64,000 bases of DNA, taken from the NCBI RefSeq assembly GCF_900637195.1, contig NZ_LR134356.1, positions 744,001 to 808,000 on the forward strand, in the 5' to 3' direction. The notes beneath the pieces were generated by a model, which was not told the origin of the DNA, did not search any database, and saw nothing but the letters and a program-made list of their open reading frames with translations. The DNA is from Mycolicibacterium aurum (lineage in GTDB: Bacteria; Actinomycetota; Actinomycetes; Mycobacteriales; Mycobacteriaceae). Both the position numbers and the translations under genes were made by a program. Below are positions 16,118-23,936 of the stretch, piece by piece (the first letter of the stretch is position 1; the number at the start of each line of letters is the position of its first letter).

Positions 16118-16744
16118 ATGTTCGGACAGCTTTATGACCGCGCTCTCGACGGTGAGCGATGTTGGGTGCGACGCGACGACGGCCGGGTCAGCCGCCTCCC
16201 GGTACGCAGCTGGTTGGGTGGCCGCGGCGCGGACGCCGAGTTCGACAACGCTGTCGTTGATCTGTGCGAGGGGCCCACCATCGACCTGGGGTGTGGTCCG
16301 GGGCGGCTGGTCGTGCACCTGGTGGAGCGTGGACTGCCGGCGCTGGGTGTGGATCTGTCCGCGACAGCGGTGGCCCTGGCCCGCAACAGCGGTGCCCCCG
16401 CGCTGCACCGCGACGTGTTCGAGCCGCTTCCCGGTACGGGCCGGTGGCAGACGGTGCTGCTCGCCGACGGCAACGTCGGGCTGGGCGGCGATCCGCGCCG
16501 CATCCTGCGCCGTTCGGCGGAGCTGCTGCGCCCGGGTGGACGCTGTCTCGCCGAGTTCGACACGAACACCGAGGGTGTCGACGTCGGCTGGGTGCGGCTG
16601 GAGTCGGCCCAGACCATCGGTCCGTGGTTCCGCTGGGCGTCGGTCGGCATCGACTGCGTGCCCGAGTTGGTCGCCGAGGTCGGGTTGGCGGTCGCCGACG
16701 TGCACCGGATCGGGAACCGGGTGGTCGCGAGCCTGGTCGCCTGA
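16118..16744 (+). CDS. Class I SAM-dependent methyltransferase
   Basis: The 208-residue protein has motif I IDLGCGPGRLVVHL (about 54-67) and the acidic residue after strand 2 in LGVDLS, both for SAM binding. The post-I region LLADGNVGLGG and LRPGGRCLAEFD complete a Rossmann methyltransferase. Its ATG follows the DUF2064 stop with no gap, and its stop overlaps the next ATG by one base. Within this operon it could modify the sugar product or a lipid carrier, but no acceptor motif is visible. The C-terminus (WVRLESAQTIGPWFRW) is rich in aromatic residues, which suits binding of a hydrophobic or sugar substrate. Confidence 0.82.
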   Translation: MFGQLYDRALDGERCWVRRDDGRVSRLPVRSWLGGRGADAEFDNAVVDLCEGPTIDLGCGPGRLVVHLVERGLPALGVDLSATAVALARNSGAPALHRDVFEPLPGTGRWQTVLLADGNVGLGGDPRRILRRSAELLRPGGRCLAEFDTNTEGVDVGWVRLESAQTIGPWFRWASVGIDCVPELVAEVGLAVADVHRIGNRVVASLVA

Positions 16745-17847
16745 TGGCGGCCTCGGCGCGGGGAGCGGCGTTGACCGCCCGCGTCGGCGTTGCGCTGGGT
16801 GTGGCAATCGGGCTGTGTTTCGTCACCGGCCTGCTCAGCCATTTCATCCAGCATCCGCAGCCGTGGTTCGGCTGGCCCACCCGGCCGGTGTGGCTCTACC
16901 GGCTCACCCAGGGACTTCACGTCGCGTCGGGCATCGCGGCCATCCCGCTGGTGGTGGTCAAGCTGTGGTCGGTGTGGCCGAAACTGTTCGAGCGCCCCGT
17001 GATCGGCGGTCCCGTCCGCATGATCGAACGTGGGTCGATCCTGGTGCTCGTGGCGTCCATCCTGTTCCAGCTGAGCACCGGGCTGATGAACATCGCCCAC
17101 TGGTATGCGTTCGAGTTCTTCTTCCCCACAGCGCATTACGCCATGTCCTACATCGCGATCGGCGCGGTGGCGGTGCACATCGGGGTCAAACTGCCGGTCA
17201 CCCGGCGCGCGCTGGGGGAGCCGCTGGACGACGCGCCGACGGGGCAGCTCCCGGCGCCGTCTCGCCGAACGGTGTTGCGGGGCACCTGGATTGCCGTCGC
17301 AGTGGCGACGGTGGCGACGGTGGGCCAGACCGTGCCGTGGCTGCGCTCGGTGTCGGTGCTCGCCCCGCGATCCGGCGAAGGGCCGCAGGGTGTTCCGGTC
17401 AACCGCTCGGCGGCGGCCGCCGGCGTGTTGCGGTCGGCGCGGTCGCCGGACTATCGCCTGACGGTGACCAACGGCGATACCACCAAGGCGTTCACCGTCG
17501 ACGAGCTCAGGGCGCTACCGCAGACCTCCCACCGGCTGCCCATCTCGTGTGTCGAGGGGTGGAGTGCCGACGCGGAGTGGACGGGCGTGGTGCTGGCCCA
17601 ATTGATGGCACAGGTGGGGGCGTCACCCGATTCCGATGTCCGGATGATCTCGCTGGAACCGCCCGGCCCGTACTCGCGCACCGTGCTGCCCGCCCGGCAC
17701 GCGCGTGACGACATGACGCTGATCGCGCTGATGGTCAACGGGGAGACCCTCAACCTCGACCACGGCTACCCGTGCCGGCTGATCGCGCCGTCGAGACCCG
17801 GTGTGCTGCAGACGAAATGGCTGACCCGTATCGAGGTCGTGCCGTGA
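16744..17847 (+). CDS. Membrane-anchored molybdopterin-dependent oxidoreductase (SUOX-like fused to a cytochrome-b-like domain)
   Basis: The 367-residue protein has about four membrane helices in residues 13-150 with several in-membrane His (about H33, H59, H119, H131, H145) that could bind haem, as in b561/b558-type domains. A fifth helix (about 182-200) leads to an external domain of the sulfite-oxidase molybdopterin fold. ISCVEGWS (Cys at about 269) holds the Cys that would bind Mo, and GPYSR and LDHGYPCRLIAPS follow. It therefore probably moves electrons between the quinone pool and an external substrate. The substrate is unknown; YedY-like reductases and sulfite oxidases are relatives. 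Confidence 0.82.
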   Translation: MAASARGAALTARVGVALGVAIGLCFVTGLLSHFIQHPQPWFGWPTRPVWLYRLTQGLHVASGIAAIPLVVVKLWSVWPKLFERPVIGGPVRMIERGSILVLVASILFQLSTGLMNIAHWYAFEFFFPTAHYAMSYIAIGAVAVHIGVKLPVTRRALGEPLDDAPTGQLPAPSRRTVLRGTWIAVAVATVATVGQTVPWLRSVSVLAPRSGEGPQGVPVNRSAAAAGVLRSARSPDYRLTVTNGDTTKAFTVDELRALPQTSHRLPISCVEGWSADAEWTGVVLAQLMAQVGASPDSDVRMISLEPPGPYSRTVLPARHARDDMTLIALMVNGETLNLDHGYPCRLIAPSRPGVLQTKWLTRIEVVP

Positions 17848-18305
17848 ACGCCGTCCGGGCGGTCCTGGTGCTGGTCGGCGTCGCCGTCGGCTGCTACGGG
17901 GCTGTCCTGCTGTGGGGCAACCCGTCGCTCGTGCGCATCGTCGTCTGGGCGGTGCTCGCGGCGATCGTGCACGACTTCGTGTTCGCGCCGCTGTGTGCCG
18001 CGGCGGGACTGGCGGGACGCACACTCCTGCCTGCGCGGTGGCGGCCACCGGTCGCGGTGGCCGCGCTGTGCAGTGCCGTGCTGGCTCTGCTGGCGGTGCC
18101 GGTCTACACGAAGCCCGGTCTGCGGCCGGACAATCCGACGGTGCTCGACCGGGATTACGCGGTGGGACTGTGGGTCGCGCTCGCCGTCGTGTGGATCTGT
18201 GTCCCCCTGTACTACGTGCTGGCGCGGCGCCTACCAGTTGGTCAGGATCAGGTGGTTGACGGCGAGCGCGCCGACCACGTTGAGCGCCAGCCACCACCGC
18301 ACTGA
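17844..18305 (+). CDS. Small integral membrane protein closing the molybdopterin operon
   Basis: The 153-residue protein starts at GTG 17844, overlapping the oxidoreductase stop. It has four hydrophobic segments (about residues 5-22, 28-45, 66-84 and 104-124) and a polar C-terminal tail. No known motif is seen. The last 75 bases overlap the end of the convergent membrane protein gene (18231-19577), an unusually long overlap; the true protein might end with a tail that is poorly conserved. Position suggests a partner of the molybdopterin protein, for example a membrane subunit, but this is inference. Confidence 0.6.
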   Translation: MNAVRAVLVLVGVAVGCYGAVLLWGNPSLVRIVVWAVLAAIVHDFVFAPLCAAAGLAGRTLLPARWRPPVAVAALCSAVLALLAVPVYTKPGLRPDNPTVLDRDYAVGLWVALAVVWICVPLYYVLARRLPVGQDQVVDGERADHVERQPPPH

Positions 18306-19577
18306 GGGCCGCGGCAGCAGGGCGGTCGCGGCCACCAGCCAGACGGTGAACGGCAGCCAGATGCGTTCGGTCTCGGCCTTGCTCAGGCGCGACAGGTCGG
18401 CGAAAGTGATGGCCAGCAGCGCGCCGATGACCAGCAGGTGCAGCCCGGAGCGTCGCCTGATCGCGGCGATGTCGAAGACCCGCCCGACTCCGGCCACGGT
18501 ACCGAGGCCGATGGCGCACACCACGGAGGCGAAGTTGGCCCAGCCCCAGTACTGGAAGGGACGCTCGCTGGCGATGCCCTGCCAGTAGCGTTCCTGCACC
18601 AGCAGGTATCCGTCGAACCACCAGAAGCCGGCTGCGACGAACACCACGACCACGGCCACGGCCGTGACCAGTGCGGGCGCCAGCGCGGTCAGCGCCGCGC
18701 GGACGGTGGCGGCGCTCAGCAACACCGCGACCGCCGGGATCGCCATCAGGACCAGTCCGTAGTTGAGAAAGATGCCCCAGCCCAGTAGCAGCCCGGACGC
18801 CGCGGCAGCCAGCAGCGGCCATCGGGCGGTGCGGGTGACGGCCAGCACCAGCAGGGTGATGCCCCACGCCGCCACGCCGGCGAAGTAGGCGTCGGCGGAA
18901 ACGGCGATCCAGATGGCGGTCGGGGCCACCGCGGCGAACGGTGCCGCGACGCGGGCCGCGTCCTCGTCGGCCAGCGCGCGCACCGTGACGACGAGCGCGG
19001 CCGCGATGCTGGAGCCGACCACCAGGCACAGGATGCCTGCCCATGCGCCGCCGCCGAGTCCGATGCGGTCGAGCCAGACGAACGTCAGCAGCGCCCCCGG
19101 CGGGTGTCCCGACACGTGGGTGATCCACGAATCCGGTTGGAAGTCCAGGATCCGGCCGGCGAAGGTGCGCACCGTCTCGGGAATGTCGTCGATGGTCGGC
19201 ACCTGCCGCAGGTACTCGTGCCGTGCGGTCAACCTGCCGGCGAAGCCGCGCTCCCAGCCGTCGATCATCGCGAGGCTGAACGCCCACGCGCACGACACCG
19301 CCCATGCGGTCCAGGGCAGCCACCGCCACGGCAGCCGCTGCGCCAGCGCGGGGCCCCACAGCACCGCCGCCGCGGCGATCGCCACCGCGGGCACGGTGCC
19401 CGGCCCGACGTGGGCGTTCCACCAACCGAAGATCGGCGACGTGGCGGCGAAGTCGCGGAACCGTTCCGGCGTCGCGTTGAGCAGCGGGGTGACCGTCTCC
19501 AGGTGCAGGTGCGGCACCACGAACGCCGCGACCACCAAGACGACGCCGACTCCGACCGCACCCGCCTCCTTGCGCAT
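18231..19577 (-). CDS. Polytopic integral membrane protein (Rv0541c-like)
   Basis: The 448-residue protein from ATG 19577 has about 11-12 membrane helices. HPPGALL and FAGRILDFQPDSW in a large external loop, plus charged residues in the first loop, suggest a GT-C-like or related envelope enzyme of the Rv0541c type, but a GT-C DE/DD motif is not certain. A longer frame begins at 19640 inside the 60-bp palindromic repeat and is rejected, because that segment does not look like protein. It is downstream of the menE-side genes on the same strand and converges with the molybdopterin operon. Function is unassigned in M. tuberculosis. Confidence 0.72.
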   Translation of the reverse strand: MRKEAGAVGVGVVLVVAAFVVPHLHLETVTPLLNATPERFRDFAATSPIFGWWNAHVGPGTVPAVAIAAAAVLWGPALAQRLPWRWLPWTAWAVSCAWAFSLAMIDGWERGFAGRLTARHEYLRQVPTIDDIPETVRTFAGRILDFQPDSWITHVSGHPPGALLTFVWLDRIGLGGGAWAGILCLVVGSSIAAALVVTVRALADEDAARVAAPFAAVAPTAIWIAVSADAYFAGVAAWGITLLVLAVTRTARWPLLAAAASGLLLGWGIFLNYGLVLMAIPAVAVLLSAATVRAALTALAPALVTAVAVVVVFVAAGFWWFDGYLLVQERYWQGIASERPFQYWGWANFASVVCAIGLGTVAGVGRVFDIAAIRRRSGLHLLVIGALLAITFADLSRLSKAETERIWLPFTVWLVAATALLPRPSVRWWLALNVVGALAVNHLILTNW

Positions 19578-19590
19578 GCCCCCATCTTCC

Positions 19591-19650
19591 GCGAGCGTGC
19601 GTGTCTGCGGGCGACGCGCCGGACAAATCCGCGACTTCACGCACGCTCGC
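19591..19650. repeat. 60-bp palindromic repeat element, copy 1
   Basis: The element starts GCGAGCGTGCGTGTCTGC and ends ACTTCACGCACGCTCGC. The outer 13 bases at each end are perfect complements, so it can fold into a long hairpin. Copies of the same 60-base length lie at 32129-32188 and 51571-51630, all in the same orientation. This copy sits 13 bases upstream of the membrane protein start at 19577. It is probably a REP-like or small non-autonomous element that may also act as a terminator. Confidence 0.85.
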
Positions 19651-19715
19651 AGGGAGCGTGACCTGGTGAATCGGCGGCCGAGGCGGCGCCTTCCGTCATA
19701 GAGCCGTAATGCGCA

Positions 19716-20330
19716 TCAGTACAGGATCTTGCGCATGTTCTCTTCGTCGAGGTGCTTGCGCAGCTCGGCCATGTCGGCTTCGGCGTCCATCATCTTGACC
19801 AGCTGCGCGACGCTCGGCACCGCGGTGGGATCCCAGCGCTCGGGCTTCCACGCGTCCGAGCGCAGGAAGGCCTTCGCACAGTGGAAGAACACCTCCTCGA
19901 TGGCGATCTCCAGGGCCAGGATGGGCCGTTTGCCCTGCACGCTCATCGCGTCGAAGTAGTCGGCGTCGGCCATGATGCGGGCGCTGCCGTTGATCCGCAG
20001 CGTGTCGCCGCGGCCCGGGATGAGGAACAGCGTGCCGACCCGGGGACGCTCCAGCACGTTGAGGTAGCCGTCGACGCGCTTGTTGCCCGGTCGTTCGGGG
20101 ATCGCGATGGTCCGCTCGTCGATGATCTGCACGAACCCCGGCGGGTCACCTTTGGGCGACACATCGACGTTCCCGGAGGCGTCCATGGTGGCGACGAACC
20201 CGAGCGGCGAATGCGACAACCATTGCTGCTCGATCGGTGACAGGTGGTCGCGCACCTTGTTGGCCACGGCCGCGTTCGGGTGTCCGACGATGGCCCGCAG
20301 TTCGTCGACGGAGGTCACTTCACGGCTCAT
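19716..20330 (-). CDS. FMN-binding PPOX-type flavoprotein (MSMEG_1061-like)
   Basis: The protein has 204 residues from ATG 20330 (an in-frame start lies at 20339). It has the split-barrel FMN-binding pattern of pyridoxamine-5'-phosphate-oxidase-like proteins: LGFVATMDASGNVDVSPKGDPPGFV, GNKRVDGYLNVLERPRVGTLFLIPGR and LRINGSARI. The family includes FMN- and F420-dependent reductases; this subgroup is annotated as a FMN-dependent PPOX-type flavoprotein of unknown substrate. Its start overlaps the end of menE by about 11 bases, so it is probably co-transcribed with menE. A link to quinone chemistry is tempting but unproven. Confidence 0.82.
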   Translation of the reverse strand: MSREVTSVDELRAIVGHPNAAVANKVRDHLSPIEQQWLSHSPLGFVATMDASGNVDVSPKGDPPGFVQIIDERTIAIPERPGNKRVDGYLNVLERPRVGTLFLIPGRGDTLRINGSARIMADADYFDAMSVQGKRPILALEIAIEEVFFHCAKAFLRSDAWKPERWDPTAVPSVAQLVKMMDAEADMAELRKHLDEENMRKILY

Positions 20331-21450
20331 GGGGTCCATGATGCGCGTCGATGTCGGCTGGGTGGGCGGTCCCCTCGGTCGGCGCGGCGAATCTGCTGGC
20401 CAGTGCGCGGCGGTCGAGCTTGCCGATTCCCCGGCGGGGAAGGTCGTCGACGATTTCCAGCTGGCGGGGCGCGGCGGTCGACGGCAACGCGTCGGCTGTG
20501 TGAGAACGCAACTCGGGCAACGTCACCGACGAGCCGGGGGCGACGACGACCGCGGCCACCACCCGCTGGCCCAGCCGTTCGTCGGCCACCCCGAACACCG
20601 CGCACTCGGCGATGGCGGGGTGGGTGGCCAGCGCGGCTTCGACGACACCGGGGTACACGGTCAGGCCGCCGGTGCTGATGGCGTCGTCGACGCGACCGAG
20701 AATCCGGAGGACACCGGAATCATCAACAGCGCCAACATCATCGGTGCGGAACCAGCCCGGCTCGGCGAACGGGTCCGGCGTGGCCGGGTTGCGGTATCCG
20801 ATGGCGACCATCGGGCCACCGAGTGAGATCCGGCCGCCGGTGTCGATCCGCACCGCGGCACCGCGCAGCGGGACGCCGTCGTAGACACAGCCGCCCGCGG
20901 TTTCGCTCATTCCGTACGTCCGCACCACGGGAACACCTGCCTGCGCGGCCCTTTCGGCGATCCCCGCAGGCATCGGCCCACCGCCGATCAGCACGGCGTC
21001 CAGACCGGCCAGAGCGTCGGCGGCCCTGTCGTCCCGCAATGCCTTGTCCAATTGGGCGGCCACCAACGAGGCGTAGCGCCGGCCCGGCCCCATCTCCTCG
21101 ATCGCCGACGTCAGTGCGGACGGTTCGAATGACGCGGGAACGGCCACCGGCCGGCGGCCCGCGACCGCGCTGCGCACCAGCACCTGGAACCCCGCCACGT
21201 GGTAGCCGGGCAGGGCCAGCAGCCAGCATCCCGGTCCGCCGAGTCGTTGGTGCGTCGCGTCCGCACTGGCGACCAGCGCTGCGGCGGTCAGCATCGCGCC
21301 CTTCGGGGTGCCTGTCGTCCCGGACGTGGAGAGCACCACGCCGACTGCGTCGTCGATCGGTTCGCCGGCGCGCAAAGCCGTTGTCAGGGCGGCGGTCTGG
21401 GTGGGATCGCCGGCGGGTACGGGGAGCAGGCTGAGCCGACCGCCGAGCAC
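20320..21450 (-). CDS. menE: o-Succinylbenzoate-CoA ligase MenE
   Basis: MenE activates o-succinylbenzoate with ATP and CoA to OSB-CoA, the substrate of MenB. The ANL-family enzyme has the P-loop STSGTTGTPKG (about residues 42-52 from GTG 21450), the TYGMSETAGG motif, GWFRTDD and the C-terminal RRGIGKLDR with the catalytic Lys. At 376 residues it is shorter than typical ligases, as mycobacterial MenE is. The coding-like frame continues upstream of GTG 21450 to a strong GGAGGAGG at 21527-21534, but no ATG/GTG/TTG lies there, only a CTG at 21513; the true start may be that CTG. The PPOX flavoprotein gene follows with an overlap. Confidence 0.93.
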   Translation of the reverse strand: MLGGRLSLLPVPAGDPTQTAALTTALRAGEPIDDAVGVVLSTSGTTGTPKGAMLTAAALVASADATHQRLGGPGCWLLALPGYHVAGFQVLVRSAVAGRRPVAVPASFEPSALTSAIEEMGPGRRYASLVAAQLDKALRDDRAADALAGLDAVLIGGGPMPAGIAERAAQAGVPVVRTYGMSETAGGCVYDGVPLRGAAVRIDTGGRISLGGPMVAIGYRNPATPDPFAEPGWFRTDDVGAVDDSGVLRILGRVDDAISTGGLTVYPGVVEAALATHPAIAECAVFGVADERLGQRVVAAVVVAPGSSVTLPELRSHTADALPSTAAPRQLEIVDDLPRRGIGKLDRRALASRFAAPTEGTAHPADIDAHHGPHEP

Positions 21451-21518
21451 GTCGTCGACGAGTGGCAGCGCGGCCAGTGCACCGGCGCCCGCGTCGATCC
21501 CGACGGCGCGCAGAACGG

Positions 21519-21842
21519 CTATCGGTCCTCCTCCGTGTCGCGCGGGTCGTCCAGGGGCCAGCCCTGCGCTGCCAGCCGCGCGCGGACCCGTTCGACATCC
21601 TCGGGCGAGGGGAGCTGATCGGTGACCTGCGTGATCAACACCCCGATGTCGACGGGGTCGATCTCGCCGGTGGAATCGCGGAACTCGGCACCGGCGGTGA
21701 GCTCGAGCACCACGGCCCGCACCTCGTCATCGGTCAGCCGTCTGCGCAGCAGCGCCAGCAGCGGTACCCGGTCGGGGCCGGGCACGCCCTCGGGGTAGCC
21801 GGCCGAGATCCAGGCCACGACCTTGGCGAGAAACTTGGTCAC
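21519..21842 (-). CDS. DUF3349 protein (Rv0543c-like)
   Basis: The 107-residue protein begins at GTG 21842, which has GGGAG about eight bases upstream and fits the family N-terminus better than the longer frame to 21962. It has FLAKVVAWISAGYPEGVP, then VPLLALLRRRLTDDEV and near the end RVRARLAAQGWPLDD, the marks of DUF3349, a small helical family found mainly in mycobacteria and relatives. Function is unknown. A second DUF3349 gene lies at 23631, so the pitA cluster is flanked by two paralogues. Its end overlaps the region of the menE start, so co-transcription with menE is likely. Confidence 0.85.
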   Translation of the reverse strand: MTKFLAKVVAWISAGYPEGVPGPDRVPLLALLRRRLTDDEVRAVVLELTAGAEFRDSTGEIDPVDIGVLITQVTDQLPSPEDVERVRARLAAQGWPLDDPRDTEEDR

Positions 21843-21953
21843 AACGCCTACTCCCACGGGCCGGAAAACGGTGCCTTTCGAGTAGCCGATAGTAGTCCCA
21901 GCCAAGCTGGCAATGTCCTGTGAGCGGAGTTGGCCAACGAGGGCCGCCCGCAA

Positions 21954-21971
21954 GATGAACATCAGATGAAC
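21954..21971 (-). promoter_or_regulatory. Pho-box-like direct repeat upstream of pitA
   Basis: On the minus strand GTTCATC occurs twice with an 11-base period (21965-21971 and 21954-21960). PhoB/PhoP/RegX3-type phosphate regulators of actinobacteria recognise GTTCA-containing repeats with 11-base spacing. The site lies about 95 bases before the phosphate transporter gene at 22067 and about 110 bases before the divergent DUF3349 gene. The rest of the 224-base gap (21843-22066) shows AT-richer promoter-like sequence near 22030-22050 but no clear gene. Confidence 0.5.
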
Positions 21972-22066
21972 AGCATCGCCAGCTCAGGAGAAACAGCACG
22001 TCGCGACGCGAACACGGCGTCGCGAAAATTAGTCAAAATAGTTAGCGGCGCCCCACAATTAGCGCC

Positions 22067-23326
22067 ATGAGCGCTGAGCTGATCGTCCTGGTGCTGTTGA
22101 TTGTCACCGCGTTGGCATTCGACTTCACCAACGGCTTTCACGACACCGGGAATGCCATGGCGACGTCGATCGCCACCGGTGCACTGAAGCCCAAGACCGC
22201 CGTCCTGCTCGCCGGTGTGCTCAACCTCGTCGGCGCGTTCCTGTCGGTCGAGGTCGCCGTCACCGTGACCACCTCGGTGCTCAAGGTGCAGGACAGCAAG
22301 ACGGGCTCGCTGTTGCCGTCGATCGACGCGTCCACCGGCTTGACGATCATCTTCGCCGGCCTGATCGGCGGCATTCTCTGGAACCTGCTGACCTGGTTGT
22401 TCGGCATCCCGTCCAGCTCGTCGCACGCGCTGTTCGGCGGCCTCATCGGCGCCGGCCTCGCCGCGCTGGGCACCGCGGGGGTCAACTGGTCGGGCGTCAC
22501 GCAGAAGGTCCTCATCCCGGCCGTCGCGGCGCCGGTGATCGCCTGCCTGGTCGCCGCCTGCGGCACCTGGCTGGTGTACCGACTCACCCGCAAGGTGGCG
22601 CAGAACAGGCGGCGCGAAGGCTTCCGCTGGGGTCAGATCGCGACGGCGTCGCTGGTCGCGCTGTCCCACGGCACCAACGATGCGCAGAAGACGATGGGTG
22701 TCATCGCCCTCGCGCTCATCACCACCGGCCACCTCAGCGGCGACGTGAAGGAGCAGGGACTGCCGTTCTGGATCATCTTCAGCTGCGCGGTCGCCATCGG
22801 TCTCGGCACCTACCTCGGCGGCTGGCGCGTCATCCGCACCCTCGGCAAGGGTCTCGTCGAGATCGAGTCTCCCCAGGGCTTCGCCGCCGAAGCATCCTCG
22901 GCGGCAATCATTCTGAGCTCCAGCGCGGCAGGTATGGCGCTGTCGACCACGCATGTGGCCACCGGCTCCATCCTGGGCAGCGGCGTCGGTAAGCCGGGGG
23001 CCGAGGTGCGGTGGGCGGTCGCGGGCCGGATGGCGGTCGCCTGGCTGATCACGTTGCCCGCCGCCGGGATCGTGGGGGCGCTCGCGTATTGGCTGTCCCA
23101 CGGGGTCGAGTCGCTGACCGGTGCGGCGCTGGCCGGCGACGGGCTCATCTTCCTGGTGCTGGTCGGTCTGTCCTTCTACATGTGGTGGCGTGCACAGCAG
23201 CAGAAGGTCGACCACAGCAACGTCAACGCCGACTGGGACGCCTCTACCAACTCGGTCGTCCCCGCCAACGTGCGTGAGGCGCAGAGCACCGAGTCCCAGC
23301 CCGCCACCGTCACCCCGGTCAACTAA
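22067..23326 (+). CDS. pitA: Low-affinity inorganic phosphate transporter PitA
   Basis: The 419-residue protein is a PiT-family (PF01384) symporter with about 10-11 helices. It contains both family signatures: DFTNGFHDTGNAMATSIAT (about 19-37) and, in the second half, ALSHGTNDAQKTMGV (about 200-214), the two inverted repeats that form the phosphate/cation path. It imports phosphate, probably as a metal-phosphate complex with protons. The C-terminal 40 residues are polar and cytoplasmic. Two small genes follow closely (11 and 8 bases), making a likely operon. A Pho-box-like site upstream hints at control by phosphate. Confidence 0.95.
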   Translation: MSAELIVLVLLIVTALAFDFTNGFHDTGNAMATSIATGALKPKTAVLLAGVLNLVGAFLSVEVAVTVTTSVLKVQDSKTGSLLPSIDASTGLTIIFAGLIGGILWNLLTWLFGIPSSSSHALFGGLIGAGLAALGTAGVNWSGVTQKVLIPAVAAPVIACLVAACGTWLVYRLTRKVAQNRRREGFRWGQIATASLVALSHGTNDAQKTMGVIALALITTGHLSGDVKEQGLPFWIIFSCAVAIGLGTYLGGWRVIRTLGKGLVEIESPQGFAAEASSAAIILSSSAAGMALSTTHVATGSILGSGVGKPGAEVRWAVAGRMAVAWLITLPAAGIVGALAYWLSHGVESLTGAALAGDGLIFLVLVGLSFYMWWRAQQQKVDHSNVNADWDASTNSVVPANVREAQSTESQPATVTPVN

Positions 23327-23337
23327 GGAAACTGAAG

Positions 23338-23622
23338 ATGACTTATCTGGAGAGCATCCTGAAGGTGCTCGTCATCGGCCTCAGCCTCGGTGCCGGACTG
23401 CCGGCGGTCTTCGCGCTCGGCCTGGTGGCGTACTCGCGCGGCGCGGGCAGCGACGGCACGGATGGTGCCGCGGTGGCCCCGAACCCGGCGATGAAATTCC
23501 TCGGTGTGGCCCTGTTCGTGTTCGTGGGCTGGGTGATCCTGACCGCGGTCCTGTGGATCACCCGGGCCACGATCATCCACCACACCGGCATCGACCTGTT
23601 CCCCTTCCTGCCGAAGAAGTGA
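23338..23622 (+). CDS. Small two-helix membrane protein (Rv0544c-like)
   Basis: The 94-residue protein starts at ATG 23338, 11 bases after pitA. It has two membrane helices (about residues 8-30 and 52-74), a short Gly/Asp-rich loop between them and a basic end (LPKK). The same arrangement, a small membrane protein next to pitA and a DUF3349 gene, is found at Rv0543c-Rv0545c in M. tuberculosis. It may be an accessory of the phosphate transporter. No catalytic motif is visible. Confidence 0.75.
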   Translation: MTYLESILKVLVIGLSLGAGLPAVFALGLVAYSRGAGSDGTDGAAVAPNPAMKFLGVALFVFVGWVILTAVLWITRATIIHHTGIDLFPFLPKK

Positions 23623-23630
23623 GCTGACGC

Positions 23631-23930
23631 ATGGCCGAGAACGCGTTCGACAATGTTCTGTCCTGGTTGCACAACGGCTATCCGCACGGCGTGCCGCCGA
23701 AGGACTACTTCCCGTTGCTGGCGCTGCTGGCCCGCTCACTGTCCGAGGACGAGGTCGTCAAAGTCGCGCAGACCGTGCTGAAGGGCACCGACTCGGACAC
23801 CGTGACGCCGCAGGAGATCCGCGCGGCCATTCACGTGGTCACCGACAAGGAACCCAATCCGGAGGAGATCCACCAGGTCGCGGCGCGACTGGCGTCCGTG
23901 GGTTGGCCGTTGGCGGTACCGGCCCGCTGA
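23631..23930 (+). CDS. DUF3349 protein, second paralogue
   Basis: The 99-residue protein begins NVLSWLHNGYPHGVP and ends IHQVAARLASVGWPLAVP, matching DUF3349 along its whole length. It is clearly related to the copy at 21519-21842 but diverged. It is the last gene of the pitA operon, eight bases after the small membrane protein. Paralogues on both sides of pitA, on opposite strands, suggest an old duplication around the transporter. Function is unknown; small helical DUF3349 proteins have been studied structurally without a clear role. Confidence 0.85.
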   Translation: MAENAFDNVLSWLHNGYPHGVPPKDYFPLLALLARSLSEDEVVKVAQTVLKGTDSDTVTPQEIRAAIHVVTDKEPNPEEIHQVAARLASVGWPLAVPAR

Positions 23931-23936
23931 GGCCGA

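Noticed and set aside
19578..19640. N-terminal extension of the Rv0541c-like protein into the 60-bp repeat
   Set aside because: The extra 21 residues are encoded by the palindromic element and are not like a protein start; ATG 19577 fits better.
17623..19644. Minus-strand frame of 673 codons
   Set aside because: Shadow of the Rv0541c-like membrane gene, which in its own frame has clear membrane helices.
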